Of a DNA stretch of 64,000 bases, positions 33,914 through 41,468 are shown in pieces (position 1 is the first letter of the stretch; every line of letters starts with the position of its first letter). A program made the position numbers and the translations under genes. The notes beneath the pieces were generated by a model, which had not been told where the DNA came from, made no database searches, and saw nothing but the letters and a program-made list of their open reading frames with translations. Source of the DNA: Streptomyces sp. NBC_00525 (GTDB taxonomy: Bacteria; Actinomycetota; Actinomycetes; Streptomycetales; Streptomycetaceae); contig NZ_CP107834.1 in NCBI RefSeq assembly GCF_036346595.1, forward strand, positions 2,790,001 to 2,854,000, written 5' to 3'.

Positions 33914-34590
33914 CCAGTAGCACCGTAACCAAGGAGAGGGCCCGTCCAGGCGGGCCCCTCTCCGTAACCAGTTACGCGTAACCAATCTCTGTAACCGTAA
34001 CCAGTAGCACCGTAACCAAGGGACCAGCAATGAACGTAACCGAAGAACTCAAGTCCGTAACCCGCACCCGTAAGCTCGTTAACTCCATGCTCTGGGTGAT
34101 CGTAACCGGGGCAGTCTTCTACTCACTGATGACAAGCACCCCCCTTGTCTCCGCCCACTCTCAATGGCATTGGTCTGGTTGGGCCCTAGGAGTCCTTACC
34201 GATGCCGCCTTCATCCTCTCCATCTCCGCCGATGCCGTTCTCTCTAGGCATGGACTGAGTGGAGGCAAGTGGCCAGCAGTGTTCAGGTGGGTTACTGGCC
34301 TGGCTTCCCTCTTCCTGAACACATGGAGTTCTGTGGCGGAGAGGGATGGAGTCGGAGTAGCCATTCACGCCATATCCCCCGCCATCCTCATTTGCGCTGC
34401 CGAGGTTGCACCCATCTACCGACGCAGGTTCCGGGACTTGGAGACAACTCTCCTTGCACTGGTTACGGAGGAGAAGGTTACGCGTGCGGTTACGCCAAAG
34501 AAGGTTACGCGTAACAAGGAGAAGGAGGTTACGGTTACGCCCCTGGTTACGGAGAAGGGAGTTACGGCGGAAGAAGGATCGGTTACGCCG
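33909..34590. repeat. Two inverted arrays of a CGTAACC/GGTTACG repeat
   Basis: CGTAACC or GTAACC occurs about eleven times on the plus strand from 33909 to about 34110. From about 34460 to 34590 the reverse complement GGTTACG/GTTAC occurs about nine times. A 26-bp unit (33909-33934) is repeated exactly at 33996-34021. The left array surrounds a terminator and the start of the DUF2637 gene; the right array lies within its coding sequence, where it encodes a Val-Thr-rich linker. The arrays look like iterons for a DNA-binding protein. Confidence 0.8.
33938..33957 (+). terminator. Terminator with GGGCCCG stem
   Basis: Stem GGGCCCG/CGGGCCC with loop TCCAGG, extended by GAGA/TCTC. It sits inside the left GTAACC array. 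Confidence 0.75.
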
Positions 34591-34758
34591 GAGAGTGGAG
34601 CCCTTAAGGCGGAACTCTCCTCTACCAAGAAGGGAATCAAGGATGCGTTCCTTCAAGGGCTCTCGGCTACTGAGGCTGCCAAGAAGGTTGGGAAGTCTCG
34701 CCCCTACGTCTCCAGGATCTACAAGGAGATCAAGGAAGAGTTGGAGCTGACTGCCTGA
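34030..34758 (+). CDS. DUF2637/SpdB-like membrane protein with C-terminal HTH
   Basis: 242 residues. About four hydrophobic helices lie between residues 19 and 125 (SMLWVIVTGAVFYSLM, GWALGVLTDAAFILSISADAVL, WVTGLASLFLNTW, HAISPAILICAAEVAPI). This matches the DUF2637 pattern found in Spd-type plasmid-spread proteins of Streptomyces. A Val-Thr repeat linker (about 140-195) follows, then a HTH (IKDAFLQGLSATEAAKKVGKSRPYVSRIYKEIKEE). It may help intramycelial spread or sense DNA and membrane. ATG 34030 follows AAGGGACCAGCA. The linker codons form the right GGTTACG array. Confidence 0.75.
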   Translation: MNVTEELKSVTRTRKLVNSMLWVIVTGAVFYSLMTSTPLVSAHSQWHWSGWALGVLTDAAFILSISADAVLSRHGLSGGKWPAVFRWVTGLASLFLNTWSSVAERDGVGVAIHAISPAILICAAEVAPIYRRRFRDLETTLLALVTEEKVTRAVTPKKVTRNKEKEVTVTPLVTEKGVTAEEGSVTPESGALKAELSSTKKGIKDAFLQGLSATEAAKKVGKSRPYVSRIYKEIKEELELTA

Positions 34759-34768
34759 GACCGCCTCC

Positions 34769-34792
34769 CAGGGCCCGTCCTAGCGGGCCCCT
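34769..34792 (+). terminator. Terminator with GGGCCCG stem
   Basis: Stem CAGGGCCCG/CGGGCCCTG with loop TCCTAG, 10 nt after the DUF2637 stop. It closes the last transcription unit of the element. Confidence 0.8.
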
Positions 34793-34907
34793 GGTGCTTA
34801 CGATCGATCCTGGGGAACCTAACCAAGACGCTTGGCCCTCCTGCCTCACCTTGACCCTGCCTTGCTCCCCTGGTCAGATGGTCCTAGTCGCAGTGCTTGG
34901 TGGAACG

Positions 34908-34966
34908 GCTTGGAAAGCGTGTTGGGGGCAACCCCTCACGAGTTCGAATCTCGTATCCTCCGCCAG
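34908..34966 (+). repeat. attR (59-bp direct repeat, displaced tRNA-Ser 3' end)
   Basis: An exact copy of 27554-27612: the anticodon arm to 3' end of tRNA-Ser(GGA) without its 5' half, so it is not a functional tRNA. Confidence 0.95.
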
Positions 34967-34986
34967 TGCCTCACCGGGCACGATGT

Positions 34987-35020
34987 CGAAGGGCCCCACC
35001 GCACGCGGTGGGGCCCTTCG
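34987..35020 (+). terminator. Native tRNA-Ser terminator, now beyond attR
   Basis: A 14-bp perfect stem (34987-35000 with 35007-35020), 6-nt loop, 20 nt downstream of attR. Its position relative to the tRNA 3' fragment indicates it terminated tRNA-Ser before the integration. Confidence 0.75.
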
Positions 35021-35069
35021 ACGTTCCGGGGGTCGTCTTCGACGAGCAACCGTGCAACACCGGGGCCTC

Positions 35070-35984
35070 TCACCCCTTGAGGGGCAGGTCCCTGGATGCG
35101 TAGTACGCGCGCAGCGCCGCCTCACTGCCGGAGCCGAGGGCGGTCATGATCCGCTGGAAGCGGGCGGAGCGGAGGTCCCCTGCCACGATGACGCGGGGGT
35201 ACTGGTCCGTGGGCGGGCAGTATCCGTCCGGGCCACGGATCAGGTCTCCGGGTGGCACGGCGGGGGCACTTCCCAGACTGAGGAAGACGGCGTCCGCCGT
35301 GACCGTCCGATGGACACCGTCCCTTCCCACCGCCTCGGCCGCCGGCTGGGCACCTTGCCCACCGTGCAGCGTCAGGTGATCGACGGGAAGCAGCGTGACC
35401 CGGGGGTCCTCGCGAACCTCATCGATCTTGTACGCGTCCGCCGCCGGGTACGCCACGAGGAGGCGCGTGTCGGTGGTCGGGTGGGCGCGCAGGAAGGTAC
35501 CGATCGGGCGGTCGCCGCCGAGGACTAGGAGGGCGCGGCCCTGGGCGTCGTCGGCGTCGGCCTGCCAGAGCGCGGGCAGGGTCAGGCCGGCCGGGGCGGT
35601 GATCCAGGGCGCGTCACCGGGTTGAAGAGGACCGACGCCCGTGGCGACGACGGCGTACGGGGCGGTGAGAAAAGCGCCCGTGTCCAACGTGACGGCCACC
35701 TGGTCGTCGTCCGCACGAAGCTCGATGACGTACCGACCGAGTTCGAGGCGGCACAGCTCCGTGCTCTTCAGCTCGGCGACGATGGCGTCAGCCAGCTCGG
35801 GGCCGCTGGTGTAGCCGCCGAGGACATTGTTCAGGGCTGAGATCCGGTACAGGTTCCGGCACAGCTGGTCCGACTCGACCAGAATTGAGCGCATGCCGAC
35901 GCTGGCGGCCATACGTGCGGCGGCGCACCCGGCGGGGCCGCCGCCGATGATGATCAGATCGGTGTCGTACAGCGTGTCGCCCAT
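35070..35984 (-). CDS. Thioredoxin reductase-like FAD oxidoreductase without redox cysteines
   Basis: 304 residues. FAD-binding GGGPAGCAAARMAASVGMRSILVES at the N-terminus, second dinucleotide motif VLGGDRPIGTFLRAHP, and a C-terminal FAD segment VIVAGDLRS. The fold and length match thioredoxin reductase, but the CxxC of that family is absent; the corresponding region reads ITAPAGLTLPALW. It is therefore probably a ferredoxin/flavodoxin reductase-like or small-molecule oxidoreductase. ATG 35984 (MGDTLYDTDLIIIGGG) is chosen because a truncated paralogue at 48.8 kb begins the same way. It follows the hydrolase gene by 4 nt. Confidence 0.85.
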   Translation of the reverse strand: MGDTLYDTDLIIIGGGPAGCAAARMAASVGMRSILVESDQLCRNLYRISALNNVLGGYTSGPELADAIVAELKSTELCRLELGRYVIELRADDDQVAVTLDTGAFLTAPYAVVATGVGPLQPGDAPWITAPAGLTLPALWQADADDAQGRALLVLGGDRPIGTFLRAHPTTDTRLLVAYPAADAYKIDEVREDPRVTLLPVDHLTLHGGQGAQPAAEAVGRDGVHRTVTADAVFLSLGSAPAVPPGDLIRGPDGYCPPTDQYPRVIVAGDLRSARFQRIMTALGSGSEAALRAYYASRDLPLKG

Positions 35985-35988
35985 GGGG

Positions 35989-36558
35989 CTATTCCAGCAC
36001 CGGGGCCCCTGCGTACGCGGCGAGTTGGCCGACCACGTGGTCCGAGGTGACAAGTTGGCCGGTTCCGATCAGACGGCGGGCGACCACGAGTCCGGCGTCG
36101 TGTACGTCAGGGCCGGCGTCGCTGGCGGAGGCGTCGGTGACGATCCAGGGTGCGTAGCCGTGTTCGAAGGCGTCGGCCGCGGACTTCAGGACACAGCTCT
36201 CGGTGGCGATCCCGCAGAAGACGAGGTCGGTCCAGCCGCCCCCGCGGACCAGTTCGGCTGCCTGGGGGGTGAAGAGCGTGTAGCCGGTCTTGTCGACGAC
36301 CGCGTGCGCGCGGGCTGCCGCCTCCGCGAGTTCGGGGACGATGTCGGTCTCAGGTGGTTCTTGGAGTCGGCGCCACTGGAAGAAGCGCTCGTACGGGCTG
36401 TCCGGATAGTTGAAGTACCGGGTGAAGATCACGGGCCGGCCGGCGCCGGTCCACTGGGCGACGAGATCGGAGACCGCCCGCACGGCGTGGCGGCTTCGCT
36501 CGTTCACGAAGCCGTTCTGCATGTCGATCACGACCAGCGCGGCGCTGCCGATGTCCAT
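35989..36558 (-). CDS. Cysteine hydrolase, isochorismatase-like
   Basis: 189 residues of the nicotinamidase/isochorismatase superfamily. The catalytic triad is visible: Asp in LVVIDMQNGF, Lys in VVDKTGYTLF, and Cys in VFCGIATESCVL. The cis-peptide segment before the nucleophile (CGIATESCV) is typical. Members hydrolyse isochorismate, nicotinamide, N-carbamoyl compounds and similar substrates; which applies here is unknown. The gene is 25 nt downstream of an XRE regulator and 4 nt upstream of the flavoprotein, a three-gene operon. Fragments of a second copy lie at 48.87-49.52 kb. Confidence 0.85.
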   Translation of the reverse strand: MDIGSAALVVIDMQNGFVNERSRHAVRAVSDLVAQWTGAGRPVIFTRYFNYPDSPYERFFQWRRLQEPPETDIVPELAEAAARAHAVVDKTGYTLFTPQAAELVRGGGWTDLVFCGIATESCVLKSAADAFEHGYAPWIVTDASASDAGPDVHDAGLVVARRLIGTGQLVTSDHVVGQLAAYAGAPVLE

Positions 36559-36583
36559 CCGTTGCCTCTCCTGCCCTGTGTTC

Positions 36584-37714
36584 TCACCCGACGCCCTCTC
36601 GCAGAGCGTCCTGCGCGGCGCGCAGCCGTTCGGCCAGCCCGCTGGTCTTCATGATGGCCTCCCGCATCAGAACGTGTTGAGCGGTCTCCTGGGCTCGGGC
36701 GGTGGTGAGCCGGGAGGAGGCGGCACGCAGGAAGCGCCAGCCGTACTGCTCGGGCATGAAGGGGTCCTGGCCGTCCTCAATCATCTGCTGCACCTGGCGG
36801 GTGAAGCACCAGAGGGCTTGGACGGTCAGTTCGCAGGTGACCAACTCGTCGATCGTGAGGCTGCGCTCGCGGGAGTGGGAGGCGTAGGTGACGCCGGACC
36901 AGCCCGCGTAGGCGGTGGACACACCCCGTACGCCGAAGGACACGATGTCGGGGTGGTCGAAGCCGGTGGCGAGGAGAGACTCCTCGACCGCACCGCCCAG
37001 AGGAGCAGGGCCGTCCGGGGCGCCGCGGTCGACCAGGACGGAGGGCGTGGACAGCAAGCGCAGTGCGGTGTCGTGGGCGTCGCCGGACCAGGGCCCCGAA
37101 GTGAGCCAGTAGAGGGAGAGGACGTACTCGGGGTTGGGAACGCGGACGGGTTCCTCGTCCAGGAGATCGCGGAGCTTGTCCCGTGCCCAGGGCAGGTCGG
37201 AGGCGTAGGAGCGGTACCGCCAGACCGCAAGGTCGGTGAGCGCGGCGGGCTGGTGCGCCTGAACGAGGTGGAAGACGGCCACTCCGCACGCGAAGACGTG
37301 AAGGACGCACTGCTGCGCTTCGGGGTGGTCGACGCGGGCCGAGGAGGACTCCAGCCACTCGCCGTGCGCACTCGGTCTCATGTGTGCACGGAGGCGGTCG
37401 GCGCGCTCGACGCCGATGAAAACTGGCAGGAACTTGTGGGAGTCGACTTCGATGCGGCCTGTCGCGGGTGGCGCAGCGCCGTTCGTTCCCAGTGCCGCCG
37501 CGAATCGCGTCTGCGCTTCGCCCGACGCATGGTCGAGTGCGGTGTCGAGCACAGCCTGGGACTCGGCGCGCGGCTGGTAACTCGCACCGCCTCCCTCCCA
37601 GTTCGACACGGTCCGGTCACTGACTCCGAGGTAGGCGGCGAAGTCACGCAGGCTCATGCGAAGGGCTTCGCGCAGCAGCCGTGCTTCGCGGCCGGACCAT
37701 CTCTGCACAGTCAC
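36584..37714 (-). CDS. XRE-family regulator with large C-terminal domain
   Basis: About 376 residues from the GTG at 37714 (or the GTG one codon upstream). The HTH is LLREALRMSLRDFAAYLGVSDRTVSNWEGGG (about 11-41). The remaining ~330 residues are helical and recall the C-terminal sensor regions of Streptomyces cluster-linked XRE proteins. I discard upstream in-frame starts because they lie in the divergent promoter. It is divergent from the eight-gene operon at 37932 with about 217 nt between starts, so it is the probable regulator of both units. Confidence 0.8.
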   Translation of the reverse strand: MTVQRWSGREARLLREALRMSLRDFAAYLGVSDRTVSNWEGGGASYQPRAESQAVLDTALDHASGEAQTRFAAALGTNGAAPPATGRIEVDSHKFLPVFIGVERADRLRAHMRPSAHGEWLESSSARVDHPEAQQCVLHVFACGVAVFHLVQAHQPAALTDLAVWRYRSYASDLPWARDKLRDLLDEEPVRVPNPEYVLSLYWLTSGPWSGDAHDTALRLLSTPSVLVDRGAPDGPAPLGGAVEESLLATGFDHPDIVSFGVRGVSTAYAGWSGVTYASHSRERSLTIDELVTCELTVQALWCFTRQVQQMIEDGQDPFMPEQYGWRFLRAASSRLTTARAQETAQHVLMREAIMKTSGLAERLRAAQDALREGVG

Positions 37715-37931
37715 CACCGTCGTACCCCCCCGTCCGTCACATGGTGAAACGCCGAAACACCCTGCGCGGGCAGTCCTGTTCGGCATAACTGCGGCATTGC
37801 TGCAGCACCCGTGCGTCACACTCAGCGATCAGTTTGCACCATGCTGTATTCACGAACCGGGGAAAGTGGCCACAGCCGAAAAGCGCCCCTCCGCCCGTTC
37901 TCTCCGGTTACACACCCAAGGAGCAAACGGC

Positions 37932-38399
37932 ATGACCGACATCGTCAAGCGCAACGCCCGCGCCATCCTTCTCGACGGCGACGAACTGGTCCTCATCAAG
38001 CGCACCAAGCCCGGCAGGGAGCCGTACTGGGTGTCGGTCGGCGGAGGCGTCGAGGAAGAGGACGCGACCATCGAGGCGGCTCTGCACCGGGAGGTGTTCG
38101 AGGAGCTGGGCGGCAAGCTGGAGAGCGCCGAGCTCGTACACCTCATCACCGACGCGCTGGAGGGAGGCGTCGGAGTCCAGCACATCTTCGCGGCGCGCCT
38201 GGAATCGATGGACCTGGCCGCACGGACGGGCACCGAGTTCGACAAGCCGGAGCGGGGCGGCTACGAGGTGGTCCGGGTGCCCTTCACCGCCCAGGCCGTC
38301 CGTGAGTTGAACCTGATGCCGCCGGAGTTGGCCGAGTTCATCGCCATGAACACCGCCGCGATCGTCTCCGTCCTCGACACACCGATCCGCGAGGCATGA
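37932..38399 (+). CDS. Nudix hydrolase
   Basis: 155 residues with a complete Nudix box, GGGVEEEDATIEAALHREVFEELGG (about residues 37-61). The last Gly-Gly stretch and the paired Glu residues are in place. It would hydrolyse a nucleoside diphosphate linked to another moiety. ATG at 37932 lies 8-10 nt after AAGGAGC. It is the first gene of a tightly packed operon, followed after 3 nt by the kinase gene, so it may cleave or edit a nucleotide made by this pathway. Confidence 0.88.
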   Translation: MTDIVKRNARAILLDGDELVLIKRTKPGREPYWVSVGGGVEEEDATIEAALHREVFEELGGKLESAELVHLITDALEGGVGVQHIFAARLESMDLAARTGTEFDKPERGGYEVVRVPFTAQAVRELNLMPPELAEFIAMNTAAIVSVLDTPIREA

Positions 38400-38402
38400 G
38401 CG

Positions 38403-39050
38403 ATGGTGCGGTTACCGGACTTCGTCAGCCTCAACGGCCCTGACAATGTCGGCAAGACGACTCACCTCGATCGGCTGGCCGCGCGCCGGCACGCCCTTCA
38501 GCCGCTGGGGGCTGTCCACGAGCACGACCCCGAACCGTGGGCGCGGGTAGCCGCCGGCGACTACGCCCGGTGGTGGTTCGAGACGTCCACGACGGTCGAG
38601 CTGACGGAGATGCTGCTCGTCGGTCACGCCAAGCGGGCCGCCGCACGCGAGCCCGGTCGTACGGGACTGCTGGACCGTGGCCTGCCCATGCTCCTCGCTG
38701 TGGCCACCGCGACATGCGTGGTCAAGGACGGGCTGACGGTGGGCGAGGCGTTCAAGGCCGTTACGGACATCGCGGGTTCGCGCGCCACCGCATCGGAGAC
38801 CTCGGTGCTACTGCTCGCTTCCTTCGACGCCGAGCGCAGTTACGCCATCACCAGCGCCCGCGAGGGCCGCCCGTGGACCGGGATCTACCCGGCCTACCAG
38901 AAGACACTGCACGCTGTTCTGCTTCACCAGGCCGGCCACGGCACGTACACCGCCGTCGTCGACTGCGAGAACCGCTCCCTGGACGACGTGCACAGCGCCG
39001 TACTCAATCACCTTGGCCTCACCCCACTCACCGACCGGAGTCCCCAATGA
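38403..39050 (+). CDS. Thymidylate kinase-like P-loop protein
   Basis: 215 residues. Walker A is LNGPDNVGKTTHLDRLA (residues 9-25), and the DR-type segment is TGLLDRGLPM. The overall pattern resembles dTMP kinase, but the usual EPG(G) motif after the P-loop is replaced by HEHDPEPW, so the substrate may differ. The ATG overlaps nothing upstream; its stop overlaps the next start by ATGA. It is one of two P-loop kinases in this operon. Confidence 0.8.
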   Translation: MVRLPDFVSLNGPDNVGKTTHLDRLAARRHALQPLGAVHEHDPEPWARVAAGDYARWWFETSTTVELTEMLLVGHAKRAAAREPGRTGLLDRGLPMLLAVATATCVVKDGLTVGEAFKAVTDIAGSRATASETSVLLLASFDAERSYAITSAREGRPWTGIYPAYQKTLHAVLLHQAGHGTYTAVVDCENRSLDDVHSAVLNHLGLTPLTDRSPQ

Positions 39051-40846
39051 CTCAGAACTCCCCGCCCCTGGTGCTACCTCCGGGGCTCACCCGCGCCATA
39101 GCCACCCTCCAGGACAAGGACCGGAACCGGCTGGACGACACCGTCACCCGGCTCCACGCCGTCAACGGGCCTCTGTGGGACACCGAGGACCGGGTGCGTA
39201 GCGCCTTGCTCTCCGCCGCCCAGGTCGCCGACTGCAAGCGAGAGATCGACCAGCTCAACGCCGAACGCAACGCCCTCGCCGAACGGGCTGACGAAGTGCT
39301 CGGCTCACTGGCGGACGCGGGCCGCGCCGATGTGCCCCTGCACACCGAGACGCTCGCCTCCGTCGTGGATCGCATGTCGGTGCTGACGCTGCGGATCTGG
39401 CACAGCGAGCGTGCGGCGGGCCGCGACGAGCTGGCCGCGCGACGTGTCCCGGCCCTTCACGGGCAACGTGAGGAGCTCTGCGCCGCTCTCGACGCGCTGG
39501 TCTCCGATGTCGTCGCAGGCCGGCGTCGGCTCCCCGTGCCGGCCCGCTTCAAGCTGTACGGACGGGAGGACATCGCTCCGGCAGAGGTCAAGCCGAGTCG
39601 GCATCTGCGCCAGGTACTCGCCTTCGGCGGGCTGAGCGAGTGCGGGAAGAGCACCAGCGCGCAGTTCGTCCAGCGGACCTGCGGCGCCCAACGCCTCAAG
39701 ATCGGCTTCCTGTTACGGCAGGCAGCCCATCGGGAGGGGCTCGCCGACCCGTACGCACTCTCGGCCCGTCGGCAGGCCGAACTGCTCCTCGGCGAGCTGA
39801 ACCGCTTCGCGGACGCCCACGTCGACACGAAGCTGTTCACCATCGAGTCCGTCCACGACGATGCCTCGATCGCCGAACTCAAGCAGCTCATGGGCGACAC
39901 GCTCCAGATCGTCTACCTGGATGCCCCCTTCTCCGTACGCGTCGAGCGGTCGGGCACTCCGGCCCCGGCCGTCGCCGCGAAGGACGAGATCAAGATGAGC
40001 CGCGGCGCCCACCAGGTCGCCGCTCTGGCCGACCACGTCATCGACAACACCGGCAGCATCGCCGCCCTTCGCGCCCGCCTCCGGCGCATCGCCGCCCCGC
40101 CCTCCACGACTGCGCTGCGCGTGGCCACCCCGTACGGGCTCGGTCTTCCGGCAGCAGTCGCGTCGGCGACGGCCGACTTCACCGAAACGGTGCGGGCGTA
40201 CGGACCCGGCGTCCGGCTCGTCGCCCTGACCGGAAGCCCCGGAGAGGGGACCTGGATCGCCGGATGGTCCGACCTGGACCTCATGGTGATCGCCGAGCAC
40301 GAGGTCATCGGCAGGATCCATGAGGCCCTGGAGCAGTACCGGACGGCCCTCGGCAGTGCGGCCTCTCTCGGCCCCACCCTCGTCACGCCCGGAGAACTGA
40401 CCGCCCGACGCCTCACTCCGCGCCTGGCCTTCGTCCTTCACCAGCTCCAGCAAGGCAGCCCCGTCCTGCATGCGGCATCCGACCTCGAACTTCCGACGAT
40501 CAGCCGGGACGAGCTCGCGTTCGCTGCCGTCCGTGAACTGCCCCAGGTCATGCTCACCATGCGCCGTCTGCGTACTGCGGAGGGGGCGACCGCCCTGCGG
40601 CAGCTCTACAAGCACCTCGTGCTCGCCTGCCGCCTTCTCCTGCGCGAGCACAACCAGTGGGAGTCCGGCCCCGACCGGATCCTCGCCGCCGCCTCCCGCA
40701 TGCCGGGCCTGACGGCCCTCGCGGTCCCTCCTCTGGCCGAGGTCGCGAACGCTTGGCGTGACGGTGACACCGAGCTCGTGCTCAAGCCCATCACCGCGGC
40801 GGTCGACCAGCTCCTCACCTGGTACGCGCTCCAGCTCGCCGCCTGA
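39047..40846 (+). CDS. DUF4254 - P-loop kinase - nucleotidyltransferase fusion
   Basis: A 599-residue multidomain protein. Residues about 20-110 match DUF4254 (VTRLHAVNGPLWDTEDRVR, then CKREIDQLNAERNAL). About residues 190-340 form a nucleotide kinase-like domain with Walker A in FGGLSECGKSTSAQF. About residues 385-480 carry a polymerase-beta-type nucleotidyltransferase motif: GSPGEGTWIAGWSDLDLMVI, i.e. GS followed by the metal-binding DxD. The C-terminus is a helical accessory region. As I recall, DUF4254 occurs beside GT9 glycosyltransferases elsewhere, and one follows two genes downstream. ATG 39047 overlaps the previous stop. Reaction unknown; a kinase plus nucleotidyltransferase could activate a sugar or alcohol. 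Confidence 0.75.
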   Translation: MTQNSPPLVLPPGLTRAIATLQDKDRNRLDDTVTRLHAVNGPLWDTEDRVRSALLSAAQVADCKREIDQLNAERNALAERADEVLGSLADAGRADVPLHTETLASVVDRMSVLTLRIWHSERAAGRDELAARRVPALHGQREELCAALDALVSDVVAGRRRLPVPARFKLYGREDIAPAEVKPSRHLRQVLAFGGLSECGKSTSAQFVQRTCGAQRLKIGFLLRQAAHREGLADPYALSARRQAELLLGELNRFADAHVDTKLFTIESVHDDASIAELKQLMGDTLQIVYLDAPFSVRVERSGTPAPAVAAKDEIKMSRGAHQVAALADHVIDNTGSIAALRARLRRIAAPPSTTALRVATPYGLGLPAAVASATADFTETVRAYGPGVRLVALTGSPGEGTWIAGWSDLDLMVIAEHEVIGRIHEALEQYRTALGSAASLGPTLVTPGELTARRLTPRLAFVLHQLQQGSPVLHAASDLELPTISRDELAFAAVRELPQVMLTMRRLRTAEGATALRQLYKHLVLACRLLLREHNQWESGPDRILAAASRMPGLTALAVPPLAEVANAWRDGDTELVLKPITAAVDQLLTWYALQLAA

Positions 40847-40892
40847 ACCACGCACCTCTCCGTCTCCCCTCTCCACCGACAGGAGCTTCGTC

Positions 40893-41468
40893 ATGCCCGA
40901 AACCGTCACCCTGCCGCCCTTCTCCGCCCGAATCGTCGAACGGCTCAGCGTCGGAGCCACGAGCCGCCGCGAGCGTGTCATCCACTCGTTGGACGGCCTG
41001 GAGAGCCCGGTGCATCCCGACACCCTTGCCAGCACGGGGGCCGATCTGTGGCGTCTGGTCCAGGAGCAGTTGCCGGACGGCGCCGGCTCCGTGGACTTCC
41101 TCCTGGGCCTGGACGCGGGCGGCATTCTGCCCACCGTCTCCCTCGCCGACGCCGCCCGCCTCCCCTACAAGATCGCCTGGAAGCTGCATCTCCCCCTGGA
41201 CGGCGCGGTCCGCTTCAGCGAGCCGCACGCCATGCGCACCGACGTCTTCGCCTACGGCATCGCTCCGGGACAGCGCATCGTCATCGTGGACGACGAGATC
41301 ACCACCGGTCGGACCCTGGCCGACCTCACCCGCCGCCTCCGCGAGGCCGGCGCCGTCCCGCTGGCGGCGGCCTGCCTGGTGGAGGACACCACGCGCGGAG
41401 CCCGCGCCCTGCTCGACGAGCTGGAGCTGCCGCTGGTCTCGCTCACCACGATCGAGGGTCCGGCGTGA
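40893..41468 (+). CDS. Type I phosphoribosyltransferase-like protein
   Basis: A 191-residue PRTase fold. The PRPP-binding loop is IVIVDDEITTGRTLADL (about 129-145), with the acidic pair and TTGRT. Upstream, FLLGLDAGGILP is the usual PPi loop region. The hood is not diagnostic: it could be adenine, orotate or another base. ATG 40893 follows AGGAGC at good spacing. Stop overlaps the GT9 start (GTGA). Confidence 0.83.
   Translation: MPETVTLPPFSARIVERLSVGATSRRERVIHSLDGLESPVHPDTLASTGADLWRLVQEQLPDGAGSVDFLLGLDAGGILPTVSLADAARLPYKIAWKLHLPLDGAVRFSEPHAMRTDVFAYGIAPGQRIVIVDDEITTGRTLADLTRRLREAGAVPLAAACLVEDTTRGARALLDELELPLVSLTTIEGPA

Larger units (their letters stand above)
27554..34966. mobile_element. 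7.35-kb tRNA-Ser-integrated element
   Basis: Identical 59-bp direct repeats (27554-27612 and 34908-34966) that match the 3' half of tRNA-Ser(GGA) bound a segment with an integrase next to attL. Base composition is visibly lower in GC, and the gene content is phage- or plasmid-like: XRE regulator, C2H2 zinc finger, GIY-YIG protein, Phd antitoxin, small orphans and a DUF2637/Spd-type membrane protein. Almost every gene has its own terminator with a GGGCCCG/CGGGCCC stem. I see no replication protein, FtsK/TraB-like translocase, relaxase, or phage structural gene. It may be a minimal or decayed integrative element or a phage satellite. The integrase lacks a catalytic Arg. Confidence 0.92.

Noticed and set aside
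34908..34966. Second tRNA-Ser gene
   Set aside because: Only the 3' half is present; it is the attR repeat.
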